From NCBI RefSeq assembly GCF_014207445.1, contig NZ_JACHEM010000010.1, positions 124,001 through 188,000 of the forward strand: a stretch of DNA of 64,000 bases. Direction: 5' to 3'. The DNA is from Streptomyces candidus. Lineage in GTDB: Bacteria > Actinomycetota > Actinomycetes > Streptomycetales > Streptomycetaceae. Both the position numbers and the translations under genes were made by a program. Of this stretch, positions 16,201 to 25,893 are shown piece after piece; the first letter of the stretch is position 1, and the number at the start of each line of letters is the position of its first letter. The notes beneath the pieces are model-generated. The model was not told where the DNA came from. It made no database searches and saw only the letters and a program-made list of their open reading frames with translations.

Positions 16201-17049
16201 GTGAGCGTTATGTCCTTCTCGGATCCGTCGTCCGCGCACCCCGTGCCGCCCGGACCGCCCGCCTCGCGGCCCGTCGGAGCCCTGCTCCTCTGCCGGGCCC
16301 CTGTCGATGACGTACGCCCGGCAGCCCACCTGCTCCGCGAGCGGATGCTGCTCGCTCCGGCGGGTGACGACTGGAGTGTGCTGGTGCCGGAGGGCAAACC
16401 CTGGCTGGCGCCGGGGGAGGGGCACGACCCCGTGGACCGGGTGCTCGCCGGCTGGGCGACCGCCCTGGCCGTCGGCACGAGCTGGCCGGTGCTGGCGCTG
16501 TGGTGGGACGGAGAACGGTACGGATACACCCTGGCCGCCGGGTTCCGGCGCACCGTCGGCTACGAGTGGCTGGCCGACGGCACCCCGCTCGGCGAGGACG
16601 AGGCCATGCGGACGTTCGCGCTACGGCTCGCCCTGGACCCCGTGCACGACGTCGCCGCGCTGGAAGCGCTGGCCAGACAGGACGGGGACACGGACGGGCG
16701 GGCCAGGCTGCTGGGCCTGGTCGCCGTGGTGCAGCGGGCAGGGCTGAAGCTGCCGACGGGGCTGACGCCGGGGGAGAGCGCCGACCGGCTGCGCGAGGTG
16801 GCCCGGGTGGGAGCGGGCGCGGAGACCGTGGAGTGGGCGGGCTGGCGCGACGCGCTACGGGCGGAACTGGGAGCGCACGGCCCGTGGGGGGCCGGAGTGC
16901 GGATCGCCGGAGCGGTCCAAGTGGTCGTCGGCGTACCGGTGTTGCTGTGGGGCCTGCGGCGTGGCGGCGCCGGGTGGGCGGTGGCGGGCGGACTCCTGGT
17001 GGCTCAGGGAACGGCGGCACTGGCCTTCGACGGGGCGCACAGGAGCTGA
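16201..17049 (+). CDS. Conserved hypothetical protein with a C-terminal hydrophobic hairpin
   Basis: A 282-residue protein from GTG 16201; ATG 16210 is an alternative. The soluble part contains LAGWATALAVGTSWPVLALWWDGERYGYTLAAGFRRTVGYEWLADG, and the last 45 residues form two hydrophobic stretches (IAGAVQVVVGVPVLLWGL and GWAVAGGLLVAQGTAAL) that could be membrane helices. I do not recognise a named family. It is divergent from the DUF4097/PadR operon across 137 bases and may share its control region. Confidence 0.75.
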   Translation: MSVMSFSDPSSAHPVPPGPPASRPVGALLLCRAPVDDVRPAAHLLRERMLLAPAGDDWSVLVPEGKPWLAPGEGHDPVDRVLAGWATALAVGTSWPVLALWWDGERYGYTLAAGFRRTVGYEWLADGTPLGEDEAMRTFALRLALDPVHDVAALEALARQDGDTDGRARLLGLVAVVQRAGLKLPTGLTPGESADRLREVARVGAGAETVEWAGWRDALRAELGAHGPWGAGVRIAGAVQVVVGVPVLLWGLRRGGAGWAVAGGLLVAQGTAALAFDGAHRS

Positions 17050-17121
17050 GGGCGCGGCCTGCGGGGGTGAGCGGGGGAGGAGGCGGCGCGCTGGGTATGC
17101 CGTACGACCGCCCCCGGGGAG

Positions 17122-17298
17122 TCACTCCTCGTCGTCGTCCATGCGCGCCAGCCACGTCGCCAAACGTTCCACCGGGACCTCGAAGTCCGGGTTGAGGTCC
17201 ACGAACGTACGGAGCTGCTCGGCGAGCCACTCGAAGGTGACCTCCTCCTCGCCCCGGCGCTTCTCCAGCTCTTCGATGCCACGGTCGGTGAAGTACAT
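17122..17298 (-). CDS. DUF6104 family small acidic protein
   Basis: A 58-residue protein, MYFTDRGIEELEKRR at the start and LARMDDDEE at the end, matching the small conserved DUF6104 proteins of Streptomyces as I recall them. It is strongly acidic with no hydrophobic segment. The function is unknown. It lies downstream of kgd on the same strand, beyond that gene's terminator, so it is probably transcribed from its own promoter. Confidence 0.8.
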   Translation of the reverse strand: MYFTDRGIEELEKRRGEEEVTFEWLAEQLRTFVDLNPDFEVPVERLATWLARMDDDEE

Positions 17299-17324
17299 GC
17301 CCACAGGATAAAGCCGCACGTGGG

Positions 17325-17365
17325 AGGGCCCGTCCCCGCGAGGCGAACTCACGGGGACGGGCCCT
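17325..17365 (-). terminator. Terminator of kgd
   Basis: A perfect 14-bp stem (17325-17338 with 17352-17365) closes a 13-base loop. It begins 28 bases past the kgd stop on the minus strand and upstream of the DUF6104 start. Confidence 0.8.
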
Positions 17366-17392
17366 TGTGTCACGTACGACGGCTACCGGAAC

Positions 17393-20300
17393 TCAGGCGT
17401 CGAAGACCTCGTTCATCAGCGCCTGCTGCTCCGCCTGGTGGCGCTTCGCCGACCCGACCGCCGGCGAGGAGCCGTGCGGGCGGGAGATGCGGCGCAGCCG
17501 CTCGCCGTGCGGGATGTCCGCGCCGACGGCCAGGTCCAGGTGGTCGATCAGGTTGAGCGCGATGAACGGCCAGGCGCCCTGGTTCGCGGGCTCCTCCTGC
17601 GTCCACAGGTACTTCTCGGCGTTCGGGTACTTGGCGATCTCTGCCTGGAGCTCGGCACCCGGCAGCGGGTACAGGCGCTCCACGCGGATGATCGCGGTGT
17701 CCGTGGTGCCGCGCTTCTTCCGCTCGGCGTCCAGGTCGTAGTAGACCTTGCCGGAGCAGAAGACGACCTTGCGGACCGCCGCGGCGTCGACCGACCCGTC
17801 GCCGATGACCGGGCGGAAGCCGCCCGTGGTGAACTCCTCCGCCTTGGACGCCGCCGCCTTCAGACGCAGCATCGACTTCGGGGTGAAGACGACCAGCGGC
17901 TTGTGGTGCGGGTTGTGGACCTGCCAGCGCAGCAGGTGGAAGTAGTTCGACGGGAGGGTCGGCATCGCGACCGTCATGTTGTCCTGCGCGCACAGCTGGA
18001 GGAAGCGCTCGATGCGGGCGGACGAGTGGTCCGGGCCCTGGCCCTCGTAACCGTGCGGCAGCAGCAGCGTGACGCCCGAGTGCTGGCCCCACTTCTGCTC
18101 GGCGGCCGAGATGTACTCGTCGACGACGGTCTGCGCGCCGTTGACGAAGTCGCCGAACTGCGCCTCCCAGAGGACGAGTGCCTCGGGGCGGGCCAGCGAG
18201 TAGCCGTACTCGAAGCCCATGACCGCGTACTCGGAGAGCAGCGAGTCGTAGACGTTGTAGCGGGCCTGCTCGTCGGAGAGGTAGTTCAGCGGGGTGTAGT
18301 CCTCGCCGGTGTTCTGGTCGACGAGCACCGCGTGCCGCTGGCCGAAGGTGCCGCGGCGCGAGTCCTGGCCGGACAGGCGGACCGGGGTGCCCTCCATGAG
18401 GAGCGAACCGAAGGCGAGGGTCTCGCCCATGCCCCAGTCGATCGTGCCGTCCTCGATCATCGCCGCGCGGCGCTGGATCTGCGGCATGAGCCGCGGGTGC
18501 ACCGTGACGTTGTCGGGGATGTTGACCTGCGACTCGGCGACCCGCTTGACGACCTCCTGGGAGACCGCGGTCTCCACGGCCACCGGGAACGCCGGCTGCG
18601 GCTGCGGGACGTGCGCCTCGGCGGGGGCCTGGGTGGCCTCGCGGACCTCGACGAAGACCTTCTCCAACTGGCCCTGGAAGTCCTGGAGCGCCTGCTCCGC
18701 CTCTTCCATGGTGATGTCGCCGCGGCCGATGAGGGACTCGGTGTACAGCTTGCGCACCGAGCGCTTCTTGTCGATCAGCGTGTACATCTGCGGGTTGGTG
18801 AAGGACGGGTTGTCCGTCTCGTTGTGCCCGCGACGGCGGTAGCAGATCAGGTCGATGACGACGTCCTTGTTGAACGCCTGACGGAACTCGAACGCCAGGC
18901 GCGCCACGCGGACGCAGGCCTCCGGGTCGTCGCCGTTCACGTGGAAGATCGGCGCCTCGATCATGCGGGCCACGTCGGTGGCGTACATGGAGGAACGCGC
19001 CGACTCCGGCGAGGCCGTGAAGCCGACCTGGTTGTTGATGACGATGTGGACCGTGCCGCCGGTGCGGTAGCCGCGCAGCTGCGACATGTTCAGGGTCTCG
19101 GCCACCACGCCCTGGCCCGCGAAGGCCGCGTCGCCGTGCAGGGCGACGGGCAGGACGGTGAAGTCCGTGCCGCCCTTGTTGATGATGTCCTGCTTGGCGC
19201 GGGCGATGCCCTCGATGACCGGGTCGACCGTCTCCAGGTGGGAGGGGTTGGCGGCCAGCGACACCTTGATCTGCTCGCCGTCCAGGCCGGTGAAGGTGCC
19301 CTCGGCGCCCAGGTGGTACTTCACGTCGCCCGAGCCGTGCATCGACTTCGGGTCGAGGTTGCCCTCGAACTCGCGGAAGATCTGCGCGTACGACTTGCCC
19401 ACGATGTTCGCCAGGACGTTCAGCCGGCCGCGGTGGGCCATGCCGATGACGACCTCGTCCAGGCGAGACTCGGCGGCGGAGTCGAGGACCGCGTCGAGCA
19501 GCGGGATGACGGACTCGCCGCCCTCCAGGGAGAAGCGCTTCTGGCCGACGTACTTGGTCTGCAGGAACGTCTCGAACGCCTCGGCCGCGTTCAGCCGGCG
19601 CAGGATGCGCAGTTGCTCCTCGCGCTCCGGCTTGGAGTGCGGGCGCTCGACGCGGTCCTGGATCCACTTGCGCTGCTTCGGGTCCTGGATGTGCATGAAC
19701 TCGATGCCGGTGGTGCGGCAGTACGAGTCGCGCAGCACGCCGAGGATGTCGCGGAGCTTCATCATCGACTTCGACGCGAAACCGCCGACGGCGAACTCGC
19801 GCTCCAGGTCCCACAGCGTCAGCCCGTGCTCGTTGATGTCGAGGTCGGGGTGCTTGCGCTGCTTGTACTCCAGCGGGTCGGTGTCGGCCATGACGTGGCC
19901 GCGCACCCGGTAGGAGTGGATCAGCTCGAAGACGCGGGCGGCCTTGGTGACGTCGTCGTCGTGGCTGGTGTCGATGTCCTTGAGCCAGCGGACGGGCTCG
20001 TAGGGGATGCGCAGCGCCTTGAAGACGTCGTCGTAGAAGCCGTTCTCGCCCAGCAGCAGGTTCGCGACGATGCGCAGGAACTCGCCGGAGGCCGCGCCCT
20101 GGATGACCCGGTGGTCGTACGTCGAGGTCAGCGTCATGACCTTCGAGATGCCCAGCTTGTTCAGGGTGTCCTGGCTGGTGCCCTGGAACTCGGCCGGGTA
20201 GTCCATCGAGCCGACGCCCATGATGACCGACTGACCGGGCATCAGACGCGGCACGGAGTGGACGGTGCCGAGGCCGCCCGGGTTGGTGAGGGAGACCGTC

Positions 20301-21217
20301 ACGCCCGTGAAGTCGTCCATCGTCAGCTTGTTGTCGCGGGCCCGGCGGACGATGTCCTCGTACGCCTGCCAGAACTCGAAGAAGTCGAGCGTCTCGGCCT
20401 TCTTGATGCCGGCGACGACGAGCTGGCGGTCGCCGTTCGGCTTCACCAGGTCGATCGCCAGACCGAAGTTGATGTGCTCCGGCTTCACCAGGGTCGGCTT
20501 GCCGTCCTTCTGGGTGAAGGAGTAGTTCATCGACGGCATGGCCTTGATGGCCTGCACCATCGCGAAGCCGATGAGGTGGGTGAAGGAGATCTTCCCGCCC
20601 CGGGCGCGCTTCAGATGGTTGTTGATGACGATGCGGTTGTCGAAGAGCAGCTTCACCGGGACCGCGCGCACGGACGTCGCCGTGGGTACTTCCACGGAGG
20701 CGTTCATGTTCTTCGCGACGGCGGCGGCGGGGCCGCGCAGGGTGACGTACTCGGGGCCGACCGGGGCGGAGTCCTCGGCGGATGCGACGGGCTTCACGGG
20801 TGCGGCCTTCTGTGCGGGTGCGGATGCGGACGCCTTCGCGGCGGGCTTGGCTGCCGGGGCTGCGGCGGGCTGCGCCGGTGCGGCGGCCGGAGGGGCCGCC
20901 TTCGGGGCGGCGGCGGGCTGCGCCGGGGCCTTGGCTGCCGGTGCCGGGGCGGCGGGTGCTGCCTGTGCCGGTGCGGCGGCGGGTGCCGCCTGTGTGGCGG
21001 GGGCCGACTTCTCTGCCGTACCGGCGGAGGCGCCCGGCTTGTAGTCGGCGAAGAAGTCCCACCAGGCGCGGTCGACGGAACTGGGGTCCTGGAGGTACTG
21101 CTGGTAGATCTCGTCGACGAGCCACTCATTGGGACCGAAGGATGCGGCAGGGTTCTTCCCCTGCCCGTCCTGGTCGGTCGACGAGAGACTTGAGCTACTG
21201 GGGGACTGAGACGACAC
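17393..21217 (-). CDS. kgd: Multifunctional 2-oxoglutarate dehydrogenase E1 / E2-like (2-oxoglutarate decarboxylase)
   Basis: A 1274-residue actinobacterial-type fusion. An N-terminal segment (FGPNEWLVDEIYQQYLQ) leads into an Ala/Pro-rich linker (about residues 50-120). An E2-like acyltransferase domain follows (about 125-360; SFTHLIGFAMVQAIK, ending in TYDHRVIQGAASGEF, the HxxxD-type active site). The E1 thiamine-diphosphate part comes next, with MAHRGRLNVLANI and GDDPEACV for ThDP/Mg binding, then the transketolase-like pyrimidine domain (LLPHGYEGQGPDHSSARIERFLQL). It converts 2-oxoglutarate in the TCA cycle. GTG 21217 is chosen because the conserved N-terminus begins there. The neighbouring two-component system matches the arrangement in other Streptomyces. 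Confidence 0.95.
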   Translation of the reverse strand: MSSQSPSSSSLSSTDQDGQGKNPAASFGPNEWLVDEIYQQYLQDPSSVDRAWWDFFADYKPGASAGTAEKSAPATQAAPAAAPAQAAPAAPAPAAKAPAQPAAAPKAAPPAAAPAQPAAAPAAKPAAKASASAPAQKAAPVKPVASAEDSAPVGPEYVTLRGPAAAVAKNMNASVEVPTATSVRAVPVKLLFDNRIVINNHLKRARGGKISFTHLIGFAMVQAIKAMPSMNYSFTQKDGKPTLVKPEHINFGLAIDLVKPNGDRQLVVAGIKKAETLDFFEFWQAYEDIVRRARDNKLTMDDFTGVTVSLTNPGGLGTVHSVPRLMPGQSVIMGVGSMDYPAEFQGTSQDTLNKLGISKVMTLTSTYDHRVIQGAASGEFLRIVANLLLGENGFYDDVFKALRIPYEPVRWLKDIDTSHDDDVTKAARVFELIHSYRVRGHVMADTDPLEYKQRKHPDLDINEHGLTLWDLEREFAVGGFASKSMMKLRDILGVLRDSYCRTTGIEFMHIQDPKQRKWIQDRVERPHSKPEREEQLRILRRLNAAEAFETFLQTKYVGQKRFSLEGGESVIPLLDAVLDSAAESRLDEVVIGMAHRGRLNVLANIVGKSYAQIFREFEGNLDPKSMHGSGDVKYHLGAEGTFTGLDGEQIKVSLAANPSHLETVDPVIEGIARAKQDIINKGGTDFTVLPVALHGDAAFAGQGVVAETLNMSQLRGYRTGGTVHIVINNQVGFTASPESARSSMYATDVARMIEAPIFHVNGDDPEACVRVARLAFEFRQAFNKDVVIDLICYRRRGHNETDNPSFTNPQMYTLIDKKRSVRKLYTESLIGRGDITMEEAEQALQDFQGQLEKVFVEVREATQAPAEAHVPQPQPAFPVAVETAVSQEVVKRVAESQVNIPDNVTVHPRLMPQIQRRAAMIEDGTIDWGMGETLAFGSLLMEGTPVRLSGQDSRRGTFGQRHAVLVDQNTGEDYTPLNYLSDEQARYNVYDSLLSEYAVMGFEYGYSLARPEALVLWEAQFGDFVNGAQTVVDEYISAAEQKWGQHSGVTLLLPHGYEGQGPDHSSARIERFLQLCAQDNMTVAMPTLPSNYFHLLRWQVHNPHHKPLVVFTPKSMLRLKAAASKAEEFTTGGFRPVIGDGSVDAAAVRKVVFCSGKVYYDLDAERKKRGTTDTAIIRVERLYPLPGAELQAEIAKYPNAEKYLWTQEEPANQGAWPFIALNLIDHLDLAVGADIPHGERLRRISRPHGSSPAVGSAKRHQAEQQALMNEVFDA

Positions 21218-21496
21218 GGCGTTAACCGCCCTCTTCCGCTTCGCAAGGTGGTGGACAGCGGAAATAAAGGCTACGCCTCCCCGGCCGGGAGATGCAGACC
21301 GGGCGGTGCATCCGTCGCGTAAGTCACACCGGAGAGCCGGTTTCGCCGCACGTTTTGGCGGGAAACAAGCGTGGTTCCGCTGTGGACTGCGCGTCAACCG
21401 GGTGCGAGCCGGGTGCATCCGACCGAGGATGCGAGCAATGCTTCCGCATCCTGGCAGGACGGACGCAGAACGTCCGTATCTGGTTCGAACCCTACG

Positions 21497-22804
21497 TCAA
21501 GCCGTAGGGCGGGCGGTCCCCGGAAGGGTGACCTGGATCCGGCAACCACGCTCGGATTCGGCCACGCCGATCCGGCCGCCGTGCAGATCCACCGCCCACC
21601 GCGCGATGGCCAGGCCGAGACCCGTGCCGCCGTCGCCGCCCGAGGTGTGCTGGGCAGGCGCCTTCCCCTGATTGAACCGTTCGAAAACGCGGTGCCACTC
21701 CGACTTCGGTATCCCCGGACCCTCGTCCAGGACCTCCAGCTCCAGGCCCCCGGGACTCTCCCCGGCCCGCGCCCGGACCGTCACCCGGCCGTGCGGAGGG
21801 CTGTGCTTGACCGCGTTGTCGATCAGGTTGGCGACCACCTGGTGCAACCGCTCCTGGTCCGCGTGCGCGGTCAGCTCGGGCGGAGACACGTCCAGGTGCA
21901 GATGTACGTCCTTGCGCGTGTGATGTCCGGACCCGGAGACCAGGCCGCGCTGCGCGGCGGCCAGATTGGCCTCCTTCAGCACGCCCGACAAATACGGCCA
22001 CACCTCGAACCGGTGCGCCTTCAGAGGTACGACACCGTTGTCGAGCCTGGCCAGGTCCAGCAGCGTCTCCACCAGCCCGCCGAGCCGCTCGGTCTGCTTG
22101 AGCGCGGTCCGCATGGTCTCCGGATCGGCCGCGACGACGCCGTCCACCACGTTCTCCAGCACGGCGCGCAGCGCGGCGATCGGGGTGCGCAGTTCGTGCG
22201 AGACGTTGGCGACCAGTTCCTTGCGGTTCTCGTCGACTGCCTGAAGGTCCTCGGCCATGCGGTTGAGCGTGGTCGCCAGCCCGCCCAGCTCGTCGCGCCG
22301 GTCCGTGCCGCCGACCCGCTGCGTGTAGTCGCCGTGCGCCATCGCGGCGGCGACCTGCCGCATCTCGTCGAGCGGCTTCGTCAGGTTGTGCGCCACGAAC
22401 TGGGTGATCAGCATGGACGCGATGATCGAGAAGACGGTGATGAAGCGCAGCTCGGTCTTGGTGGCCAGTGCCACCATCACCAGCCCCGTGGTGAGCGCCA
22501 CCGAGACGACGACGAGCGAGATCAGCTTCGCCCGGATCGTGAAGGGCCGCAGCATGAAGGGGCGCAGGGAGAAGGGCAGCGCGCGCGCCACCCTGTGCAC
22601 CAGGCCCCTCGCGAAGGTCCCGTCCCGCGGGGAGCCGCCGCCCGGACGCAGGACCCGGCGGAGCCCGCCGGCGGAGCGCCGGGGGCGGTGCCCGCAGGTG
22701 GGACAGCCGGGGACGGCGGCGCCCGCCCGCTGCCGCGGGCCCGGCACGTTCCGTCCCGGTCTCCCGCCCACCGCCCGCGCTCCCGCCCCGGCCGTACCGC
22801 TCAC
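21497..22804 (-). CDS. Sensor histidine kinase
   Basis: The 435-residue kinase has a basic, proline-rich N-terminus and a transmembrane segment (IRAKLISLVVVSVALTTGLVMVAL). A second hydrophobic stretch (FITVFSIIASMLITQFV) leads into a HAMP domain. The HisKA box has the phospho-acceptor in NVSHELRTPIAAL, and the HATPase domain shows NLIDNAVKHS, DEGPGIP and GGTGLGLAIARWAV. GTG 22804 overlaps the stop of the response regulator gene in a GTGA arrangement. The short gap between the helices leaves almost no extracellular sensor domain, so it probably senses within the membrane or through the N-terminus. It forms a pair with the regulator at 22801-23538. Confidence 0.92.
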   Translation of the reverse strand: MSGTAGAGARAVGGRPGRNVPGPRQRAGAAVPGCPTCGHRPRRSAGGLRRVLRPGGGSPRDGTFARGLVHRVARALPFSLRPFMLRPFTIRAKLISLVVVSVALTTGLVMVALATKTELRFITVFSIIASMLITQFVAHNLTKPLDEMRQVAAAMAHGDYTQRVGGTDRRDELGGLATTLNRMAEDLQAVDENRKELVANVSHELRTPIAALRAVLENVVDGVVAADPETMRTALKQTERLGGLVETLLDLARLDNGVVPLKAHRFEVWPYLSGVLKEANLAAAQRGLVSGSGHHTRKDVHLHLDVSPPELTAHADQERLHQVVANLIDNAVKHSPPHGRVTVRARAGESPGGLELEVLDEGPGIPKSEWHRVFERFNQGKAPAQHTSGGDGGTGLGLAIARWAVDLHGGRIGVAESERGCRIQVTLPGTARPTA

Positions 22805-23538
22805 GGCGCCGGGGTCTCCAGCGCGTAGCCCACTCCGTGCACGGTACGGATGCGCTCCGCACCGATCTTCCTGCGCAGCGCCTTGATGTGACTGTCGACG
22901 GTCCGGGTGCCGGAGGCGTCCGCCCAGTCCCACACCTCGGCGAGCAGCTGCTCCCGGGAGAGCACGGCGCGCGGTGTGTTCGCCAGGCAGACCAGCAGGT
23001 CGAACTCGGTGGGCGTGAGGTGCACGTCCTCGCTGTTCACCCGTACCCGGCGCTGGGCGTGGTCGATCTCCAGTTCGCCGAGGCGCAGGATCCCGCTGCG
23101 GGGAGTGGACGCGGCGATGGTGGCGCGCTCGACCCGGCGCAGCAGGACGTGCACCCGGGCGGCCAGTTCCCGCATGGAGAACGGTTTCGTCATGTAGTCG
23201 TCGGCGCCGACTCCGAGCCCGACGAGCATGTCGGTCTCGTCGTCGCGCGCGGTGAGCATCAGTACCGGTACCGGACGCTGTGCCTGGACCCGGCGGCAGA
23301 CTTCGAGTCCGTCGAAGCCGGGGAGCATGATGTCGAGGACCATCAGGTCCGGCTGCCAGGCCTCGGCGGTGTCCACCGCCGCAGGGCCGTCGCCCGCCGT
23401 CTGCACCTGGAAGCCCTCGGCCCTCAGGCGGGCCGCGATGTTGTCCACGATCGTGGCATCGTCCTCGACGACCAGTACCCGGCGCTGTGCACCGGGAGTG
23501 GCCGCGAGGCCGTTGTGGCTGGTGTGTGTCTGCTCCAT
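22801..23538 (-). CDS. OmpR-family response regulator
   Basis: The 245-residue protein has a receiver domain (VLVVEDDATIVDNIAARL, phospho-acceptor in DLMVLDIMLPGFDGLEVC, LMLTARDDE, switch lysine in DDYMTKPFSMREL). A winged-helix DNA-binding domain follows (VHLTPTEFDLLVCLANTPRAVLSREQLL, ending in the typical VDSHIKALRRKIG). The start MEQTHTSHNG at 23538 fits. It is co-translated with the downstream kinase. Targets are unknown; position next to kgd suggests a conserved linkage but not a proven regulatory one. Confidence 0.93.
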   Translation of the reverse strand: MEQTHTSHNGLAATPGAQRRVLVVEDDATIVDNIAARLRAEGFQVQTAGDGPAAVDTAEAWQPDLMVLDIMLPGFDGLEVCRRVQAQRPVPVLMLTARDDETDMLVGLGVGADDYMTKPFSMRELAARVHVLLRRVERATIAASTPRSGILRLGELEIDHAQRRVRVNSEDVHLTPTEFDLLVCLANTPRAVLSREQLLAEVWDWADASGTRTVDSHIKALRRKIGAERIRTVHGVGYALETPAP

Positions 23539-23938
23539 CGCCCCGCCCCTGGAGTGCGTTCGTCTGATCCCGCGGTCAGATGGCAGCGTAAGGGCACTGA
23601 CCAGCCCACGGCTACGCGGTGCGACGACCGCCGGAGGAGACCAAAGCCCAGGGATCGGACATTGCTCCCCTCTCCTTCCCAACCTGGCTGAAAGCGACAT
23701 TAAGCAAGGACTTTTCGAAACTCGACGCAGGACAACTCGCACTGTGCACAGTGAAGTAGACGTTGCGTAGGCGAAGTGCCGCGCTGTGTCGCCACGGTGA
23801 CTCGTTGTCCACCGGGGTCATGGTTGTACGCGCAAACGTGAGGGAGCTGTGAATGTTGTCTCGCGTACGGTCGCCGGGTTCCGCGCCGTCGGTGTGGGCG
23901 CAGGCCCCGGACGGTCAGTGTGCCCGGAGCCGGAGCGA
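23539..23938. other. Intergenic region between the two-component system and DUF4246
   Basis: About 400 bases hold the promoter of the two-component operon. The stretch 23690-23760 is noticeably AT-richer. On the plus strand, ATG 23853 follows a GGGAG-type ribosome binding site and opens a 39-codon frame (MLSRVRSPGSAPSVWAQAPD...) that runs into the 3' end of the DUF4246 gene. It could be a small gene or the cut-off start of a lost gene. I do not annotate it as a CDS. Confidence 0.45.
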
Positions 23939-25447
23939 TCAGTGCTCGCAGAGCGAGAATTCCCGTTCGTAGAGCTGCTCGTTGTGCTCGTCGACGAAGA
24001 ACTTGCGTTCGCGCATGAGCTGTTCGCGGTAATCGCGGGCCTGTGCGAGCGTCATGGTCGACGTGTCGGACCAGGGTTGCTGCGGCGGTACGTCGGACGT
24101 GGAGACGATCCTTTCCGACGGGTCGACCAGGAAGAACGCCAGGATCTTACGGTGTCCCGGACGGGTCGGGTCCGCGAGCCGGAACGAGCCGACACGGTGT
24201 TGCAGGACGTTCGGGAAGGCGAGGCAGCGGCCCGCCGGGGTCGCGGCCGATCCCAGCACCTGGTTCAGCGCGTCCTCGTTCTCCAGGCCGTAGACCTCGC
24301 GCACGCCGTTGTCGTCGCTCTGCTCGTACTCGGGGTCGTCGAGCGCGGCCCGGAAACTCAGCCGGCTTTCGGTGATGTTCTCGCTGCCCCAGTAGTAGAT
24401 GCCGGTAGAGACGATCCGCTCGTTCAGCATCCCCTCGACGTGCCAGGAACCGCCGGAGTACTCCGGCTTCTCCGGGGTGAGGTGGATGGTCGCGAGCTTG
24501 ACGATCACCTGGAGGCTCCGGCCGCGCAGATCGACGCGGTCGGACGCGCCGGGCAGCTCGGGCGGGCTGAAGACCGGGGCATCCGGGACGACGGGGCACC
24601 GGTTGTCCCACCAGTCGTCCTGGGCCTGCTGGTACGCGTCGACAGCCTTCGCGAAGGCCTCCTTGTCGGGGTACGCGGAGCTGTCCGGGTACTGGGGCTC
24701 CGAGTCGTACCACCCGTAGGGGTCCGCCTCGATCCGAAGCGGCCGCGGATGGCGCAGGTCGGTCAGGACGTTCTCCAGCAACGGGCGCATGCGCGCGAAC
24801 AAGTCCGGCAGCACGGCGGCGAGTTCGCGATGGGCCTCGGGGTGCACGTTGTTGACGTACGAGCGGAGGACGACACCACCGTCCTCGTTGACGTCGACGT
24901 CCGTGGGCAGCCACTGGAACTTCTCCGAGAACTCGTACCGCGCATAGTGGTTCGTCGGGTTCCGCCAGGCCCGCTCCGGCTCGCCACTCACCCCTCTCAC
25001 CAGGCAGAACAGCGAAGGATGCACCAGGTCCAGCACCTGCCCGCCGGACCCGGGATGCCAGTCCAGGTCCTCCTCGGGAACCTGCTCCAGCACCCGGACC
25101 GCCGCGCGCAGCCGGGACCTGAGCCCTTCGTCGACCAGCACGTCCGACTGCCACACTCCGTCGACGCCGGACACCTCGGCACCCGTCCGCCCGTCCCGTA
25201 GCGCGGCGTAGTGCCGCAGCTCGTCGAGCACATAGCGGACCTGCGCCTCGGTGAGCCCCTGAGCCAGGGCCTCCCGCGTCCATCTGCCGACGATCTCCGT
25301 GTCGTTCATCTTCTCGAACCACCGCGGCTTCGACCGGATGAGGGCGCTGCACTGCATCATCTGCAACTCGCGCAGAGTCCGCGGCGTCGCGAAGGATATG
25401 GACCGGGCAGCGTGGAAAGGCAGCGGGAAAGCAGACAGCTCGGACAA
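23939..25447 (-). CDS. DUF4246 protein, putative Fe(II)/2-oxoglutarate-dependent oxygenase fold
   Basis: The protein of about 502 residues matches DUF4246 across its length. The N-terminal LPFHAARSISFATPRTLRELQMM is typical of the family and shows that the gene must start upstream of the ATG at 25309. TTG 25447, preceded by GAAGGA, is the best start. The catalytic-looking core is GGSWHVEG, with a His and an acidic residue two positions on, and the later QHRVGSFRL and RPGHRKILAFFLVDP with a His and an Arg. This resembles the HxE...H...R pattern of 2OG oxygenases. The family is best known from fungi, so a bacterial copy suggests transfer. The substrate is unknown. Confidence 0.8.
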   Translation of the reverse strand: MSELSAFPLPFHAARSISFATPRTLRELQMMQCSALIRSKPRWFEKMNDTEIVGRWTREALAQGLTEAQVRYVLDELRHYAALRDGRTGAEVSGVDGVWQSDVLVDEGLRSRLRAAVRVLEQVPEEDLDWHPGSGGQVLDLVHPSLFCLVRGVSGEPERAWRNPTNHYARYEFSEKFQWLPTDVDVNEDGGVVLRSYVNNVHPEAHRELAAVLPDLFARMRPLLENVLTDLRHPRPLRIEADPYGWYDSEPQYPDSSAYPDKEAFAKAVDAYQQAQDDWWDNRCPVVPDAPVFSPPELPGASDRVDLRGRSLQVIVKLATIHLTPEKPEYSGGSWHVEGMLNERIVSTGIYYWGSENITESRLSFRAALDDPEYEQSDDNGVREVYGLENEDALNQVLGSAATPAGRCLAFPNVLQHRVGSFRLADPTRPGHRKILAFFLVDPSERIVSTSDVPPQQPWSDTSTMTLAQARDYREQLMRERKFFVDEHNEQLYEREFSLCEH

Positions 25448-25893
25448 TTCTCTCGGTCCTTCGACTCGGCGTGCGGTGGCGGGAGAATACTGCAGCCGAC
25501 TGACAGTGGAGTGGCGGTGTGCGGCGGTCCCGCGGGACGGGGTCGCTCGTGGCGGTACCGCCGGCCAGCCCGCCGATCGGCCGGAGGTCGCATGAGTGTG
25601 GTTGCGTATCCGTCGTGTCCCGAGGTCCCCACGTCGCTGGGCCTCCCGCCTGACTCCCGCTTGGCCGTGCGCCCGCGACGCGGGAGGCGAGAGGAAGGTT
25701 GCCCCAGGGGGCCGTGGTGTGAGGTGAGTCATAGCCGCGTGGGGATATCCGCGAGAAAGGTGGGCGTTATCTGTATCGGAAGCAGCTGATCCGGTGCTGT
25801 GCAACACCAGCAGACGAAGCAAGTGAAACGCGAGAGACGCGGCCGAGGGACACGGGCGTGGCTTGACGATTCCGGCCGCCCGCCCCGAGCGCG
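25448..25893. other. Divergent intergenic region
   Basis: About 445 bases between the DUF4246 start (minus) and the rhomboid-like gene (plus). It presumably holds both promoters. A 65-codon plus-strand frame at 25592-25789 has GGAGG in front of its ATG but weak codon bias and no recognisable product. Confidence 0.5.

Noticed and set aside
17438..21193. A 1251-codon plus-strand frame antisense to kgd
   Set aside because: A shadow of the well-conserved kgd gene; no ribosome binding site and no recognisable protein.
21484..21495. GGTTCGAACCC, resembling a tRNA T-loop
   Set aside because: No acceptor, D or anticodon stems can be formed around it, and it lies at the 3' end of the kinase gene.
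23853..23972. 39-codon frame with a good ribosome binding site upstream of DUF4246
   Set aside because: Too short and featureless to call, and it overlaps the end of the DUF4246 gene. It may be the stub of a lost gene.
25592..25789. 65-codon frame with GGAGG before its ATG
   Set aside because: Composition and codon bias are not convincing and no product is recognisable. Kept only as a remark in the intergenic entry.
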